Assembly (NCBI GenBank): GCA_038227045.1
Contig: JBBRQD010000009.1
Coordinates: 29,450 to 93,449 of the forward strand
Source: JANXLS01 sp038227045
GTDB lineage: Bacteria > Planctomycetota > SZUA-567 > H5-PLA8
Reading direction: 5' to 3'
DNA: 64,000 nt
The translations under genes were made by a program, and so were the position numbers. The stretch's first letter is position 1. Each line of letters starts with the position of its first letter. Below, in pieces: positions 47,780-57,524 of this stretch. Under the pieces are notes generated by a model. The model was not told the origin of the DNA. It saw nothing but the letters and a program-made list of their open reading frames with translations, and ran no database searches.

Positions 47780-50700
47780 ATGCGATTTGCACTGCTCTGT
47801 TTTATCTTTTCGTGCATAACTGGCAGCTTCTGCGCCGCAGGTGCCGACGATGGCCCCATTGCAATTGAATGGAAGGAAAATTGGGACGCCACGTACGCCG
47901 CCAACCGCCAGCGCTGGGAGAAGGAAATCCCGCCGAAAGGCAAAAAGCCCGACTACACGTTTCAGAACCGGCTCATCTTTCTGCTCGAATCGCTGATTGA
48001 AAAATGGCCAGGCGAAAAGGTCAAACGCTCTGCCGCTTACACCGAACTGGCCGAATTGCTGACGCAGATCAATGCGCGCGGCCGGGCCTGCGGTATTCTG
48101 AAGAAGGTCGTCGAAGAATCGCGCGGCCAGCCGGACGCGGCGCTGCAAGCGCTTCTCGGCATCATGCGGATTTTGCCGAAACACTATGATACCGACGAGG
48201 CGCGGCAGTGGCAGGAATATGCTGCGCGCCGTTTGATCGCCTTGAACCGCGTCGGTTATCTGTCCTCCAACAATCCGACCTATGGCGACGCGTTGGAATG
48301 TTTGTTGATTGTGTGCAGTGCGCAAGGCCGCTTCCTCGAAGCCTCTCAGACGCTCGAATTGCTGAAATTTCAAAACCGCCCGGATGACCGCGTGAAGTTT
48401 CAGGAAGCGGAACTTTATTTCCGGCTTGGACACATCGATCAGGCACTGCGCGCATATCAGGAACTTTCGTTTTTCAAACAGGATCATCAGATTCAGCAGC
48501 GCATCGCCCAACTTTCGTCGCACCGCTGGACTTCCACCGCGCAACAGGAACAGGCCTTCAGTCCGGAGTACGACAAGAAGTGGCAAAACATCGCTCCAAA
48601 TCTTGTGGATAATTTCAACGAAGCCGACGCGCTTTTGCGAGACGACGCGGAAGGCAAGAGCATCGTTATGTACGGCGCGACGGGCAGCGGGCGCTATGCG
48701 TCTTTGTGGGCAGCCGCCGACAATCAGCTTAGTCAGCACTCCGAAAAATTGAGTGTGCTGAGGCAGGCGCACACGGAGGATGCGTCGGCGCTTCTCAAAG
48801 CCGCGCGAAAGAGCGGACACCTCGGCGAATTGCTGAGTGTCTATCGCAAATTTCCGTGGATGCAGCCGGCACATGAAGCACTCATCGAGTACGGCGAACG
48901 GCAGCTTCTCCTCGGTCACTCTTCCACTGCGGCGCGCACTTTCGCCGATGCAGTGCAACACGCGATCGCAAGTGAACTGCGTGGGCAAGCGCAGGTGGGT
49001 CTGTGGTTGGCGAAGGCTCAAGATTCCGAAAACGTTGCGGAACTAAAGCGTGTTGCGAGCGAGACGCCGGCGGAATGGATGCTTCCCTGGAAAGGAAAAT
49101 CAACTGCGGCGCGGGCGATTCTGGCGGAGATTTTGGGCGGCGTAACGGTGGACGAAGATGCTAAATCCACGGGACCGGGACGGTCCCGCCACGTTGCGCT
49201 GCAGCTTCCCGCGGTGATGCCCTGGCCGGCTGAAATGGTCGATGGGATTCCGCCTGAATTCCGTTCGTGTCTTTCATGGCCTGGGATGGAACTGACCAGC
49301 CGCGAAGGCAAACTATTGTTGAGCGCTCCCAACCTCCTGATCTGTTTTGGCGATGATTTTAACAAGCCGCTCTGGGTCCACGCGCCGAGCCGCGTAGTCG
49401 GAATTCAAGGACAGCTCGAAGCGAGCCGTGCGCCGTTTTTCTATGCGCCCGCACCGGTGCGTCCGGCGTTCGGCTCCGGCGTCGTGTATACGCGCTGGGG
49501 TTTGGACTCCAGCCGCAGCTATCTTTCCTATCTGGCCGCGTTCGATCTTCAGACGGGCGATGCGCTGTGGAGCAGCGAACAGGATCCCGCGTGGCGCGAC
49601 ATTTCGGCGATCGGCGATCCCGCCATTTCCGACGGCATGCTTTACACGCTGGTGATTGAAAACGGCTCGTCGCGTTCGGCCAGCGCGCTGGCGATTTCGC
49701 TCGTCTGCATGGACGCGAAGACCGGTGGCTTTCGCTGGAAGCGGCACCTCGCGAATCACCAATTGACGTCGCTGCCGCAAGGCGATGAGCGCGAAGAGCG
49801 ACGGACGAGGGGGCGCGGACACGACAACCAGAATTACGCGGACGTTTTCCATTACGGCAACGCGGTGGCAATACACGGCGGCGCGGTTTATTGCAGCACG
49901 AATTGCGGCGTGATTGCGCGCGTGGACGCGCGCGACGGCGTGGTGGAATGGCTGACGACCTATTCACGCACGATGCCGAACGCGCGCGTGACGGGATTTT
50001 TGCGGCGCGAGGGGGCGGCGCCGCTCATCAGCGGGGACAAGCTTGTTTGCATTCCGCGCGACTACGAAGGCGCGCTCGGATTGAACACGGACACGGGCGA
50101 AATTGTCTGGGAAAATCCGTTCGCCGCGTCGCAGCAGGCCGTGGCGTTGCAAAATGGCGCGGCGATTTTGTGCGACAACGAGTACCTCGTCTCGATCGAC
50201 ACCGCGACCGGAAAGCTGCGTTGGTTCCGTTCGTTCAACGGGGAGATCGCCGCGCGGCCGATCCGGGATGGTTCAACCGTGTGTGTCGCCGCGCAAAAAT
50301 CGTTGCATCGCATTTCGATCGAAAACGGCGCGAGCGTCGACGAAGCGCGCTACGAGAAACAAAGCGCTCCATCGGTTCTCGCGATTCATGGCGGAGCCAT
50401 CGTCTCCGGCTCAGGCAATCCCGCGCGGCCGTTTCCATTCGCTGAAACTGTTGCGCCGAAAATTGCGCCGGGGCAGAAGCTGAATTTGCCGCTCGAACAA
50501 ATCTGGGCCTTGCAACGCGCCAATCCGGAATTGATTGTCCCACCGGATCGTACCGGGCGCGTGTATCTCTCCTCGGAAGGCTTGCTTGAATGTATCGACA
50601 CCGCGTCCGGAAAAATGCTGTGGCAGCGGTTTATTTCGCCGGGCCAGGTCGATAGCGCATGGACCTCGAAGTTGCTGCTGATGATTTATGCCCGGCATGT

Positions 50701-53700
50701 TGAAGCCCTCGACGCTGAGTCAGGAGAAGTTCGATGGAGCTGCGCGACGCCGTTCTCACCGAAGCATTGGCTGCTCGCGCCCACGCAATTTGCTTTTTCG
50801 GATACCGACCGCATTAAACAATTCGGCGCGATCGATCTCGAATCCGGCGCGCTGCGCTGGAACCGGCGCATTGATAATTTTCAGAGCAAAGACGTTCCGA
50901 TGATTTTCGAAGGAGGCCATATTCAGCTATTTGGATTTCGCGAAGGCGAAGAAAATACCGTTCTTCTTTTGAATCCCAATGACGGTACGAACGCCGGCAC
51001 GCGTCCGTTTTTTTCGAAGCGCGAGCCTTATCCCCGAGCGATCACCATGGAAGGACCGCGCGGTGCGCTCATTACCGAACGGCAGACGCTGCACACCATT
51101 TCCATCGAGGACGGCAAGCCGGTGTTGCGCTATCAGGCGGATTTGAAGGAGGCGATGCGCCGCACGGATTCCAGCGCGGACGGACGATTTAATTTTTGGG
51201 AATGGCAGCCCAGGAAAATTTCGCTCAACGGATCGTGGATTGATGTCGAACAGTCGAACGGGCGTGCGCAGAAATCGGCGCACTGGATTTTCAAGCAGGG
51301 CGACCCCGATTACATGCTGCGCAAGCGCGGCCGGCTGATCGTTCAGGGCGATAACCTGTATTACGCGACGGAAAAATCGCTGTGCGTCCTCGACCTGCCG
51401 ACGAAATCGGAAATCGTGCGCTACAACATTCCTGTCGCGGTCTCCTCGGACAAAGCCATCCGCATCGTGGATTTTTGGAAGAACGGCGACGCCATGTGCG
51501 TTGTCTCCGGAATCGAACGCCTCTCCATTCTAGCCGGCTTCATCTCCCCATCCGGCGGGATTGACGACAAGCCGGGGGAGTTGCGGATCGACGTCTTCGA
51601 TGCTCAGACCGGCGCGCACCGGCAGGGGCAGGTTTTCACGGACCTCGCCTATTGGAAAGTCACGTGGCGAAAACTCGATGACAACCGCGACAACTATACC
51701 GAGGAGGGGCGCGGCACTCAGGTCGTCGCGGCGGGCGGCATGCTGCTGATGACCGACGCGCAGGGGCTCCACGCGTTTGCATCGCCCGCGCCGGGCGCAG
51801 CCGCGGAGCGGATTTCTGAACGGTCGCTCAGCGTCATCCACCGCCATCCGACGCCGATTGTCGCTGATGGAAATTTGCTGGACTGGACCGATGGAGCGAC
51901 GCTCCAGCCATCGTCGAACGGTCAGGACACTGCCGGAAAATTATCGATCGCACACGATTCGGAGAAACTCTATATCTCGGCGATTTACAACGATTCTCAG
52001 CTCAGGCCGCGACGCGGGTTTCAGGAGTTGGCGATTGGCGATTGCCTTGAATTGGGCCTCGAAACAACGGCTGGAAGTTTTCGCGGGTGTCTGAGCATGG
52101 ATGCGCGCGGGCGCTGCAATTGGGAAAATGCCATGGGCGCGGATAAGCTCGCGGGGACTTTTGCAGCCGGTGTCCGATTGGATCTTTCGCACGGAACCCA
52201 TATCTATGAAATGGCGATCCCTCTGCGCGCGCTGTTGCGCCAGGACGATCCGGACTGGCGCAAGGTCGGAATCTCCGCCGCGATCTGGAAGCAGGAATCG
52301 GCCGGGCCGCGCAAGCTCATGGAGTGGGGCGGGAAACTGGCCGGGCAGCAGATGGTTTCGGAGGCGCACGCCAGAATCTATCTGGACTCCGCGACCGTAC
52401 AGGAAGAACAGGCGGCTTGGGCGGTGGTTCAACGCTTTCCGGAACTCGCCGCGTCGCGCGAATTTCTTCAAAAAGCGGCGGCAATTCACGGTGCAAGCAG
52501 GGGCGACGCCGCAAAATTTATCGCCGCGCGTTTAAACGATAATTCCAACGATGCATCAGTCGAAGCACTTCTCGCGCTTCTGGATTATCAATTTTCAGGC
52601 ACCGAAATTCAGAGTATCGCCAAGGCGCAACACGTGAGCCCGCAAATCCTCGAACGTTATTCGGCGCGCGCCTCGGCGTATCTCTCGCAATGGGTGTACC
52701 TCGATCCGGCTCGGCCGCCGCGCATGATCATGCTGCAGCTCAACGATGGCACAAGCTGGGAGCATCGCATCTCCTGGGGCGATTTCGAATGGCCGTTGCT
52801 CGGAACGCCGGGCACGCCCGCGCGGCGTCTCGGCGGCCCGCTGCCGAAGGCCGGGGCGTGGATGGAACTGCGCATACCGCTCGTCTCGCTCAATCTGCAC
52901 GACAAACCCATTCACGGAATTTCGTTCGCTCAACACGGCGGCGGGCGAGTGTATTGGGATCGCACGGCCATTGTCGTTGGCGGAAAAGAGACGGTGCTCA
53001 TCGAAGACGCTCTGCCCGAAGGCACGAAGGAAGGGGATTGGGAATGGACTGACGAAATAAAGCAGAGCGGGGCAAAATCGCATTTCAATCGCATGCCGCT
53101 GAGTTCGGATGAAGCGCTCGCGCACGGAATTTCCGCGCTGAAGCAGCCCGTCGTCGAGCACCTTATCAAGACGGGCGAACCGCTTCCGAAAACCGATTCC
53201 GCGCAATTGATGGCGCTTTTGGAAAGCGAGATTCCAAAGATGGGAAACAGCGCCGAAGCTATTTCTTTTTTCCAGGAACTCCTCGCACTGGAGAAAAAGG
53301 ATTCCGAAAAAGTTGCTCAGCGTTTCAGTTGGTTCTTGAGCAAGCTGCCGCAGCAACCGGGGAACTCTGAAATTCTAGGGCAGCTCTTGAAGCACTTGAA
53401 CGAGTCGAAGCGCCCCGCCGCCGAGGATGAGGTGGAAGTGGTGATCAAATCAAGCAAGCTGCCGCCTCAGACGGCGTACGACTACCGGCGCAAATTTGTG
53501 TTCAATCAACACTCATTTGTGCGCAACTGGCAGGCGCTCGGTCCGTACCTCGATCCGCTCGACAATGGTTATGACGCGGCGCTGCCCCCGGAAGGAAAGC
53601 CCGTGGATATTGCCGCGCATTTGCAGGCTGGTGACAACGTGCTGAATTGGAGCGTGCTGAAATCCGATCGGGATTACATCGACTTGTCGGCGTCGCTGAA

Positions 53701-54013
53701 GCCATCCGAACACGCCGTGGCGTTCGCGGCCTGCTGGGTGCAGTGTGACAAAGCGCGCAGCGCCATGCTGGAGATTGGTGCGGACGACGCCTGCAAAGTG
53801 TGGGTCAATCAGAAGCCGGTGCACGCGCACCAGAATCCGCGCGGCGCGAAAGCCGGAGACCATCGCAGCCGCATTTTTCTGACGGCGGGCATCAACGAGA
53901 TTTTGGTCAAAGTGGCCAATAGCACAGGCGGCTGGGGTTTTTTCTTTGAACTGACAGAGCCCGAAGGACGCGGACCGCTTCCCGGAATCAAGATATTTGA
54001 AACGCCGCCGTAG
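47780..54013 (+). CDS. Giant secreted TPR/PQQ-propeller/CBM9-like protein
   Basis: 2077 residues from ATG 47780 (GTG 47777 is an alternative). Signal peptide (LLCFIFSCITGSFCAAG). About 60-470: TPR-like helical hairpins (ALQALLGIMRILPKHY, YFRLGHIDQALRAYQEL). About 480-1340: beta-propeller with PQQ/BamB-type blades (AFDLQTGDALWSSEQD, GLNTDTGEIVWENPF, SIDTATGKLRWFRSF, CIDTASGKMLWQRFI, ALDAESGEVRWSC). About 1350-1530: CBM9/DOMON-like domain (PIVADGNLLDWTDGA). About 1900-2077: a WQALGPY... FFFELTEPEG beta domain shared with the HEAT protein. No enzyme motif is seen. It is the last and largest gene of the MoxR cluster. Its end overlaps the convergent gene by 26 bases. Confidence 0.9.
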   Translation: MRFALLCFIFSCITGSFCAAGADDGPIAIEWKENWDATYAANRQRWEKEIPPKGKKPDYTFQNRLIFLLESLIEKWPGEKVKRSAAYTELAELLTQINARGRACGILKKVVEESRGQPDAALQALLGIMRILPKHYDTDEARQWQEYAARRLIALNRVGYLSSNNPTYGDALECLLIVCSAQGRFLEASQTLELLKFQNRPDDRVKFQEAELYFRLGHIDQALRAYQELSFFKQDHQIQQRIAQLSSHRWTSTAQQEQAFSPEYDKKWQNIAPNLVDNFNEADALLRDDAEGKSIVMYGATGSGRYASLWAAADNQLSQHSEKLSVLRQAHTEDASALLKAARKSGHLGELLSVYRKFPWMQPAHEALIEYGERQLLLGHSSTAARTFADAVQHAIASELRGQAQVGLWLAKAQDSENVAELKRVASETPAEWMLPWKGKSTAARAILAEILGGVTVDEDAKSTGPGRSRHVALQLPAVMPWPAEMVDGIPPEFRSCLSWPGMELTSREGKLLLSAPNLLICFGDDFNKPLWVHAPSRVVGIQGQLEASRAPFFYAPAPVRPAFGSGVVYTRWGLDSSRSYLSYLAAFDLQTGDALWSSEQDPAWRDISAIGDPAISDGMLYTLVIENGSSRSASALAISLVCMDAKTGGFRWKRHLANHQLTSLPQGDEREERRTRGRGHDNQNYADVFHYGNAVAIHGGAVYCSTNCGVIARVDARDGVVEWLTTYSRTMPNARVTGFLRREGAAPLISGDKLVCIPRDYEGALGLNTDTGEIVWENPFAASQQAVALQNGAAILCDNEYLVSIDTATGKLRWFRSFNGEIAARPIRDGSTVCVAAQKSLHRISIENGASVDEARYEKQSAPSVLAIHGGAIVSGSGNPARPFPFAETVAPKIAPGQKLNLPLEQIWALQRANPELIVPPDRTGRVYLSSEGLLECIDTASGKMLWQRFISPGQVDSAWTSKLLLMIYARHVEALDAESGEVRWSCATPFSPKHWLLAPTQFAFSDTDRIKQFGAIDLESGALRWNRRIDNFQSKDVPMIFEGGHIQLFGFREGEENTVLLLNPNDGTNAGTRPFFSKREPYPRAITMEGPRGALITERQTLHTISIEDGKPVLRYQADLKEAMRRTDSSADGRFNFWEWQPRKISLNGSWIDVEQSNGRAQKSAHWIFKQGDPDYMLRKRGRLIVQGDNLYYATEKSLCVLDLPTKSEIVRYNIPVAVSSDKAIRIVDFWKNGDAMCVVSGIERLSILAGFISPSGGIDDKPGELRIDVFDAQTGAHRQGQVFTDLAYWKVTWRKLDDNRDNYTEEGRGTQVVAAGGMLLMTDAQGLHAFASPAPGAAAERISERSLSVIHRHPTPIVADGNLLDWTDGATLQPSSNGQDTAGKLSIAHDSEKLYISAIYNDSQLRPRRGFQELAIGDCLELGLETTAGSFRGCLSMDARGRCNWENAMGADKLAGTFAAGVRLDLSHGTHIYEMAIPLRALLRQDDPDWRKVGISAAIWKQESAGPRKLMEWGGKLAGQQMVSEAHARIYLDSATVQEEQAAWAVVQRFPELAASREFLQKAAAIHGASRGDAAKFIAARLNDNSNDASVEALLALLDYQFSGTEIQSIAKAQHVSPQILERYSARASAYLSQWVYLDPARPPRMIMLQLNDGTSWEHRISWGDFEWPLLGTPGTPARRLGGPLPKAGAWMELRIPLVSLNLHDKPIHGISFAQHGGGRVYWDRTAIVVGGKETVLIEDALPEGTKEGDWEWTDEIKQSGAKSHFNRMPLSSDEALAHGISALKQPVVEHLIKTGEPLPKTDSAQLMALLESEIPKMGNSAEAISFFQELLALEKKDSEKVAQRFSWFLSKLPQQPGNSEILGQLLKHLNESKRPAAEDEVEVVIKSSKLPPQTAYDYRRKFVFNQHSFVRNWQALGPYLDPLDNGYDAALPPEGKPVDIAAHLQAGDNVLNWSVLKSDRDYIDLSASLKPSEHAVAFAACWVQCDKARSAMLEIGADDACKVWVNQKPVHAHQNPRGAKAGDHRSRIFLTAGINEILVKVANSTGGWGFFFELTEPEGRGPLPGIKIFETPP

Positions 54014-54926
54014 TTAAGGAGCCAGCTCTTCGTTGCGATTTTTGCCACATCAAAATATCGCACAGTGCCATGAAAGGCAGTGCCCACGCGAGCAAGACAA
54101 GCACGATGCCGGCGGAGAATTCTCCTCGGTTGTAAAAATCTCCGCTCCCGCCCGACGGTAATATATCCGGGCAGGCAACGGCTTGGTAGGAGCCGATCCA
54201 TACCGCGTACGTCAATGTTCCATGGATCAAATCGAAGCGCCGGGACGAGAGCGATTGCGGCGTGTGCGCCCCGTCGCTTTCCTGATACCACGCCGAGGCA
54301 ATGGACATCGGCGGACTGAGTTTCATCACGCCGTCGGCCAGATACGCCGAATGAAGCGATCCGTCGCCGCCGGATTTGGAGAGGCGCTCAATGGGTTCGC
54401 GCGACCCGAATAGCGCGCTCGACAACACGCACAGCATCAGCGCGCAAAGCGTTCCCGGCGCGCGGCTTTTCGTGCCGAATAAAACGATCAGCGCGGAGTG
54501 GAGCGCAAAAAACGCTCCGGCTTGGGCCGCTGTAAGCAGCGCCAGCGCGGCAAAAACACGCATCGATTCCCCGTGAACTGGAGCGATCCACAACCCGGTG
54601 TACGCACATGCGGCCGCAAGGCATGTGCGCAGCCATGCGCGCGCATGTGGAAAGCGCTCGCGAGCGGCAAACGCTTTTTCGGCCGGCAACCAGGCGAGCG
54701 CCAGCGCCAAAATTGCGAGATTCAATATGAACGATGCGGCGATGGCGATGTAGGGGAAACGTGTTTCCGAAGGGGGCAGCAGGGGAATTAAAATCAACGC
54801 AATCGCAAGTCCGGACGCGAATGCGAACACAGCAATCAGGAAATAGCCAAGTGCGACACGAACCGGATTTTTGCGGAGGGAATTCGATGGGGCCGAATGA
54901 GTGCCGGTGGTCGTCGCTTCCATCAA
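53988..54926 (-). CDS. Six-helix membrane protein of unknown function
   Basis: 312 residues. About six helices can be counted (VALGYFLIAVFAFASGLAIALIL, IAIAASFILNLAILALALAWL, TCLAAACAYTGLWIAPV, VFAALALLTAAQAGAFFALHSAL, GTLCALMLCVLSSALFG, GIVLVLLAWALPFMALCDILMW). A periplasmic loop of about 75 residues lies before the last helix. It resembles permease-like proteins in layout only. The two first Met codons are adjacent and both usable. The 3' end overlaps the giant gene on the other strand by 26 bases. Confidence 0.75.
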   Translation of the reverse strand: MMEATTTGTHSAPSNSLRKNPVRVALGYFLIAVFAFASGLAIALILIPLLPPSETRFPYIAIAASFILNLAILALALAWLPAEKAFAARERFPHARAWLRTCLAAACAYTGLWIAPVHGESMRVFAALALLTAAQAGAFFALHSALIVLFGTKSRAPGTLCALMLCVLSSALFGSREPIERLSKSGGDGSLHSAYLADGVMKLSPPMSIASAWYQESDGAHTPQSLSSRRFDLIHGTLTYAVWIGSYQAVACPDILPSGGSGDFYNRGEFSAGIVLVLLAWALPFMALCDILMWQKSQRRAGSLTTAAFQIS

Positions 54927-54966
54927 CTCGTCACCCCTTATCTATCCGCGAACAACCGCCAATTCT

Positions 54967-56049
54967 TCACTGACCCACAGGGGCTGGCGGAGCCGCGACG
55001 TTCGTTTTTTCCTTGCCCTTGACCGTGTCGACCAAGTCGGTCTTTTTCAATTCGCCGCCGATCCACGGCTCGAAAATGACGCGGCACTTAGTGCCTTTGG
55101 GCGGAATCGCATAGCGGTTGACGCAGTAGCCCGCCGCGTGCTGCGGATCGACGTCTTTCATATCGAGCAGTGTATTCATGATGGCGTACTGATCGAATTT
55201 CAATGCGACGATCGACTTTTCCAAATCGGCCATGAAATCCATTTTTCCGTTTTCGCCTTTTTCGTATTTGCTACCGGTGAACGCGAACGGCGAGCGCTTC
55301 ATCGGATGATCGGTCTGGGAATTCATTGTGAAGAATTCAATGGGAACGCGGATCCATTTCTTGGGGCCGCTGGGCGGCGGCGGAGAGCCGTCGGCCGGGG
55401 GCGGAGCCATCTTGGCATTGACGGGCTCCCATTCGTATTCGACCGAAATGTAAATGCCCGCCTCTTTTGGCAGATTGATTTTGCCATCATCGGTCATTTC
55501 AGCGGCGAAGGTATAATTGCAGGCGAGCAGCGCGAAACAGACGGGGCGCGGGCGCGAGTAGATCCCGGTCACCGTTTCGTGGAGCTTCGCAGACGAATGT
55601 TTCATGCAGACCAGAAACTCGAGCGGCCCTTGTTCAAGCACGAATTCGCCGTTCATCACAATTAATTGCAGTTCGCGATTGACCATCAAATCCGGTTCGC
55701 CTTGAATGGCCTGGGCCTTATTTTCGCCAAAGGGCGCGACCAGAGCGAGATCGATGGGCTTCAGCGGCGTGGTGGATATCAAGCGGTCGCCGAGAAGTTT
55801 TCGCACCAGGATCAGTTGCCGCGGCGCAAGCTTTTCCTCCAACTCGGCCTTGCGAAGGGAATCGACCGCGGCGTCGCCCATTTTTTGCAGCGCTTCAATG
55901 GCGCGTGCGCGTTCGTCTTCCTTTTCCGACGCCAAAGCCGCGATCAATGGCGCTGCGTCTTCCGCCGCACCGCGCGTCGCGTGCACGATGTTCGCTGCAC
56001 AAAAAATCAAGCTCACTAGCGCGGTGGATCGAAGAATGCTAGATTTCAT
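54967..56049 (-). CDS. Secreted YdjY-domain protein
   Basis: 360 residues from ATG 56049 (signal peptide MKSSILRSTALVSLIFCAANIVHA); the longer frame to 56304 runs into the divergent promoter region and is rejected. About 25-90 is a helical HEAT-like segment (LIAALASEKEDERARAIEALQKMG). About 100-330 is the YdjY-type domain (VNRELQLIVMNGEFVLEQGPLEFLVCMK, HETVTGIYSRPRPVCFALLACNY). The function of YdjY is unknown. A Pro-rich insert and a Lys-rich tail are present. The gene lies 40 bases upstream of the membrane protein and is probably co-transcribed. Confidence 0.85.
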   Translation of the reverse strand: MKSSILRSTALVSLIFCAANIVHATRGAAEDAAPLIAALASEKEDERARAIEALQKMGDAAVDSLRKAELEEKLAPRQLILVRKLLGDRLISTTPLKPIDLALVAPFGENKAQAIQGEPDLMVNRELQLIVMNGEFVLEQGPLEFLVCMKHSSAKLHETVTGIYSRPRPVCFALLACNYTFAAEMTDDGKINLPKEAGIYISVEYEWEPVNAKMAPPPADGSPPPPSGPKKWIRVPIEFFTMNSQTDHPMKRSPFAFTGSKYEKGENGKMDFMADLEKSIVALKFDQYAIMNTLLDMKDVDPQHAAGYCVNRYAIPPKGTKCRVIFEPWIGGELKKTDLVDTVKGKEKTNVAAPPAPVGQ

Positions 56050-56208
56050 GGAATGCCTTTCCGGATCGTGCGTGGAGGCCAGGCTGTACATTACAGCATC
56101 AATGGTTGTAGTGGAAATACCCAAGAGACCATGAAGCGTCGAGTAGAATGAGTGCAAGCCATGGACTTCCGTTTTATTAAGCAAGTGCCGCGCCGTTAGG
56201 ACGACGAA

Positions 56209-56237
56209 CCTCTCGCATACAGAAATCGTGCGAGAGG
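56209..56237 (+). promoter_or_regulatory. 9-bp inverted repeat in the CPBP leader
   Basis: CCTCTCGCA (56209-56217) and its exact complement (56229-56237) are separated by 11 bases and lie 22 bases before the CPBP start. In RNA it could form a hairpin near the ribosome site; in DNA it could be an operator between two divergent genes. Confidence 0.45.
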
Positions 56238-56258
56238 ACCGACAATAAGCGAGATATT

Positions 56259-57464
56259 GTGGACGAACCAACGCAATTCGAAGACGTGCCGCCGCTTGCC
56301 CCAAGTCCCGAATCTGTCAGCGCGCCACCGCCTCTTGATCCGTCCGCCGAGCCGCCTCTCGCTCCGCCGGCTATTTCAGCCGATGTGGCATCCGCCGGCA
56401 ACGCGCCGGAGAGCGGCTCGAACGCTCGGGGATTTTTGGCCGGTTCGATCCCGGCTCTGATTACAATCGGCATTTCCGCGTTTATCTTCATGATTACCGC
56501 GATCTATGCAAGTCAGAGCAAGGATTTCAGATGGATGTTCGAGCATGCGACGAGCAAAACACCGCCGCCCGACTTGGATGCTCCGATGACTCCGAAGAGC
56601 GTTCCCGCGATAATCATGTACGCGCTCGTGGTCTGCGGAATGATTGCGGGAATATGCACCGTGGCCGTCGCCGGTATCGCGGGTTGCGCCAACGCGGACG
56701 CGCGCAAGTGGCTGGAGCGTAAATTGTGCTGGTTTGCCACTCGCCCGCTGCCCGCGTTTCACTTAATAGACGTGATCGCGGTGATTGCTCTGACGCTGAG
56801 TTTGCAGCCGGTCGCGACCGTTCTGCTGCACAATCTCTACGATTTCAAGAACCGCGGGATTGTCACGCCGGTGCTGATGCTGGCCACTGATCTGTCGATG
56901 GCCTGCGCAGTGGGCTGCGCGGTGGCGATCGCATGGTGGCGCGCGCGCGGATGGCATGGTTCGTTGGGATTTTGGCCGGCATGGAGCAGCGCCTTCGTCT
57001 CGCCGACGCGCCCAATCTGGAAGGATATTCTGCTCGGCGTAGCGTGCTATCCGCTGACGTTTTGGATGGTTGCCGCAGTCGGCTTTTTGAGCAAATTTCT
57101 AGTGAATGCACCCGACAAACATCCCATAATCCTCGAACTCGCCCGGCACCCGACGCCCCTTGCCGCAGCCATTTTCATCTTTACCGCGACGTTTGGCGCG
57201 GCTTTCTTCGAAGAGATCATTTTTCGCGGCATGTTGTACAATTCAATGCGCCGCTGGATCGGCGGTCTTCCGGCTGCGCTCGGCGCCGCCTTCATTTTCG
57301 GTTTTGTGCATGGACTGAAATCGGATCTGCTGGGCCTGTTCGTTCTGGGTCTGGTGTTGACATGGCTCTATGAAAAAACCGGACGGCTGGTCGCGGGCAT
57401 GGCCTTTCATTTCACGAACAATTTAATGAGCCTGCTGCTGGTGCTGGCGCTTTGCAACCAATGA
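56259..57464 (+). CDS. CPBP-family intramembrane metalloprotease
   Basis: 401 residues from a GTG start; AAGCGAG lies upstream but no clean Shine-Dalgarno. The first about 60 residues are Pro/Ala/Ser-rich and disordered. Seven or eight helices follow. Signature motifs are EEIIFRG at about 317-323 (motif 1, the catalytic glutamates) and the motif FGFVHGLKSD with the metal-binding His, then AFHFTNNL for the third. This is the Abi/CAAX-processing (Rce1-like) protease family, used for maturation of peptides or envelope proteins. The substrate is unknown. Confidence 0.9.
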   Translation: MDEPTQFEDVPPLAPSPESVSAPPPLDPSAEPPLAPPAISADVASAGNAPESGSNARGFLAGSIPALITIGISAFIFMITAIYASQSKDFRWMFEHATSKTPPPDLDAPMTPKSVPAIIMYALVVCGMIAGICTVAVAGIAGCANADARKWLERKLCWFATRPLPAFHLIDVIAVIALTLSLQPVATVLLHNLYDFKNRGIVTPVLMLATDLSMACAVGCAVAIAWWRARGWHGSLGFWPAWSSAFVSPTRPIWKDILLGVACYPLTFWMVAAVGFLSKFLVNAPDKHPIILELARHPTPLAAAIFIFTATFGAAFFEEIIFRGMLYNSMRRWIGGLPAALGAAFIFGFVHGLKSDLLGLFVLGLVLTWLYEKTGRLVAGMAFHFTNNLMSLLLVLALCNQ

Positions 57465-57524
57465 CGACGGATGGGCGTCGGGCGGGCCACAACGGCTAAA
57501 CTCATGGCGTGCGAAATTCAGGAT

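Noticed and set aside
53502..54291. Minus-strand frames over the end of the giant gene
   Set aside because: Apart from the true membrane-protein gene ending at 53988, they are Arg-rich shadows of the propeller gene.
56050..56304. Longer start for the YdjY protein
   Set aside because: It would overlap the divergent CPBP gene and place 85 residues ahead of an obvious signal peptide.
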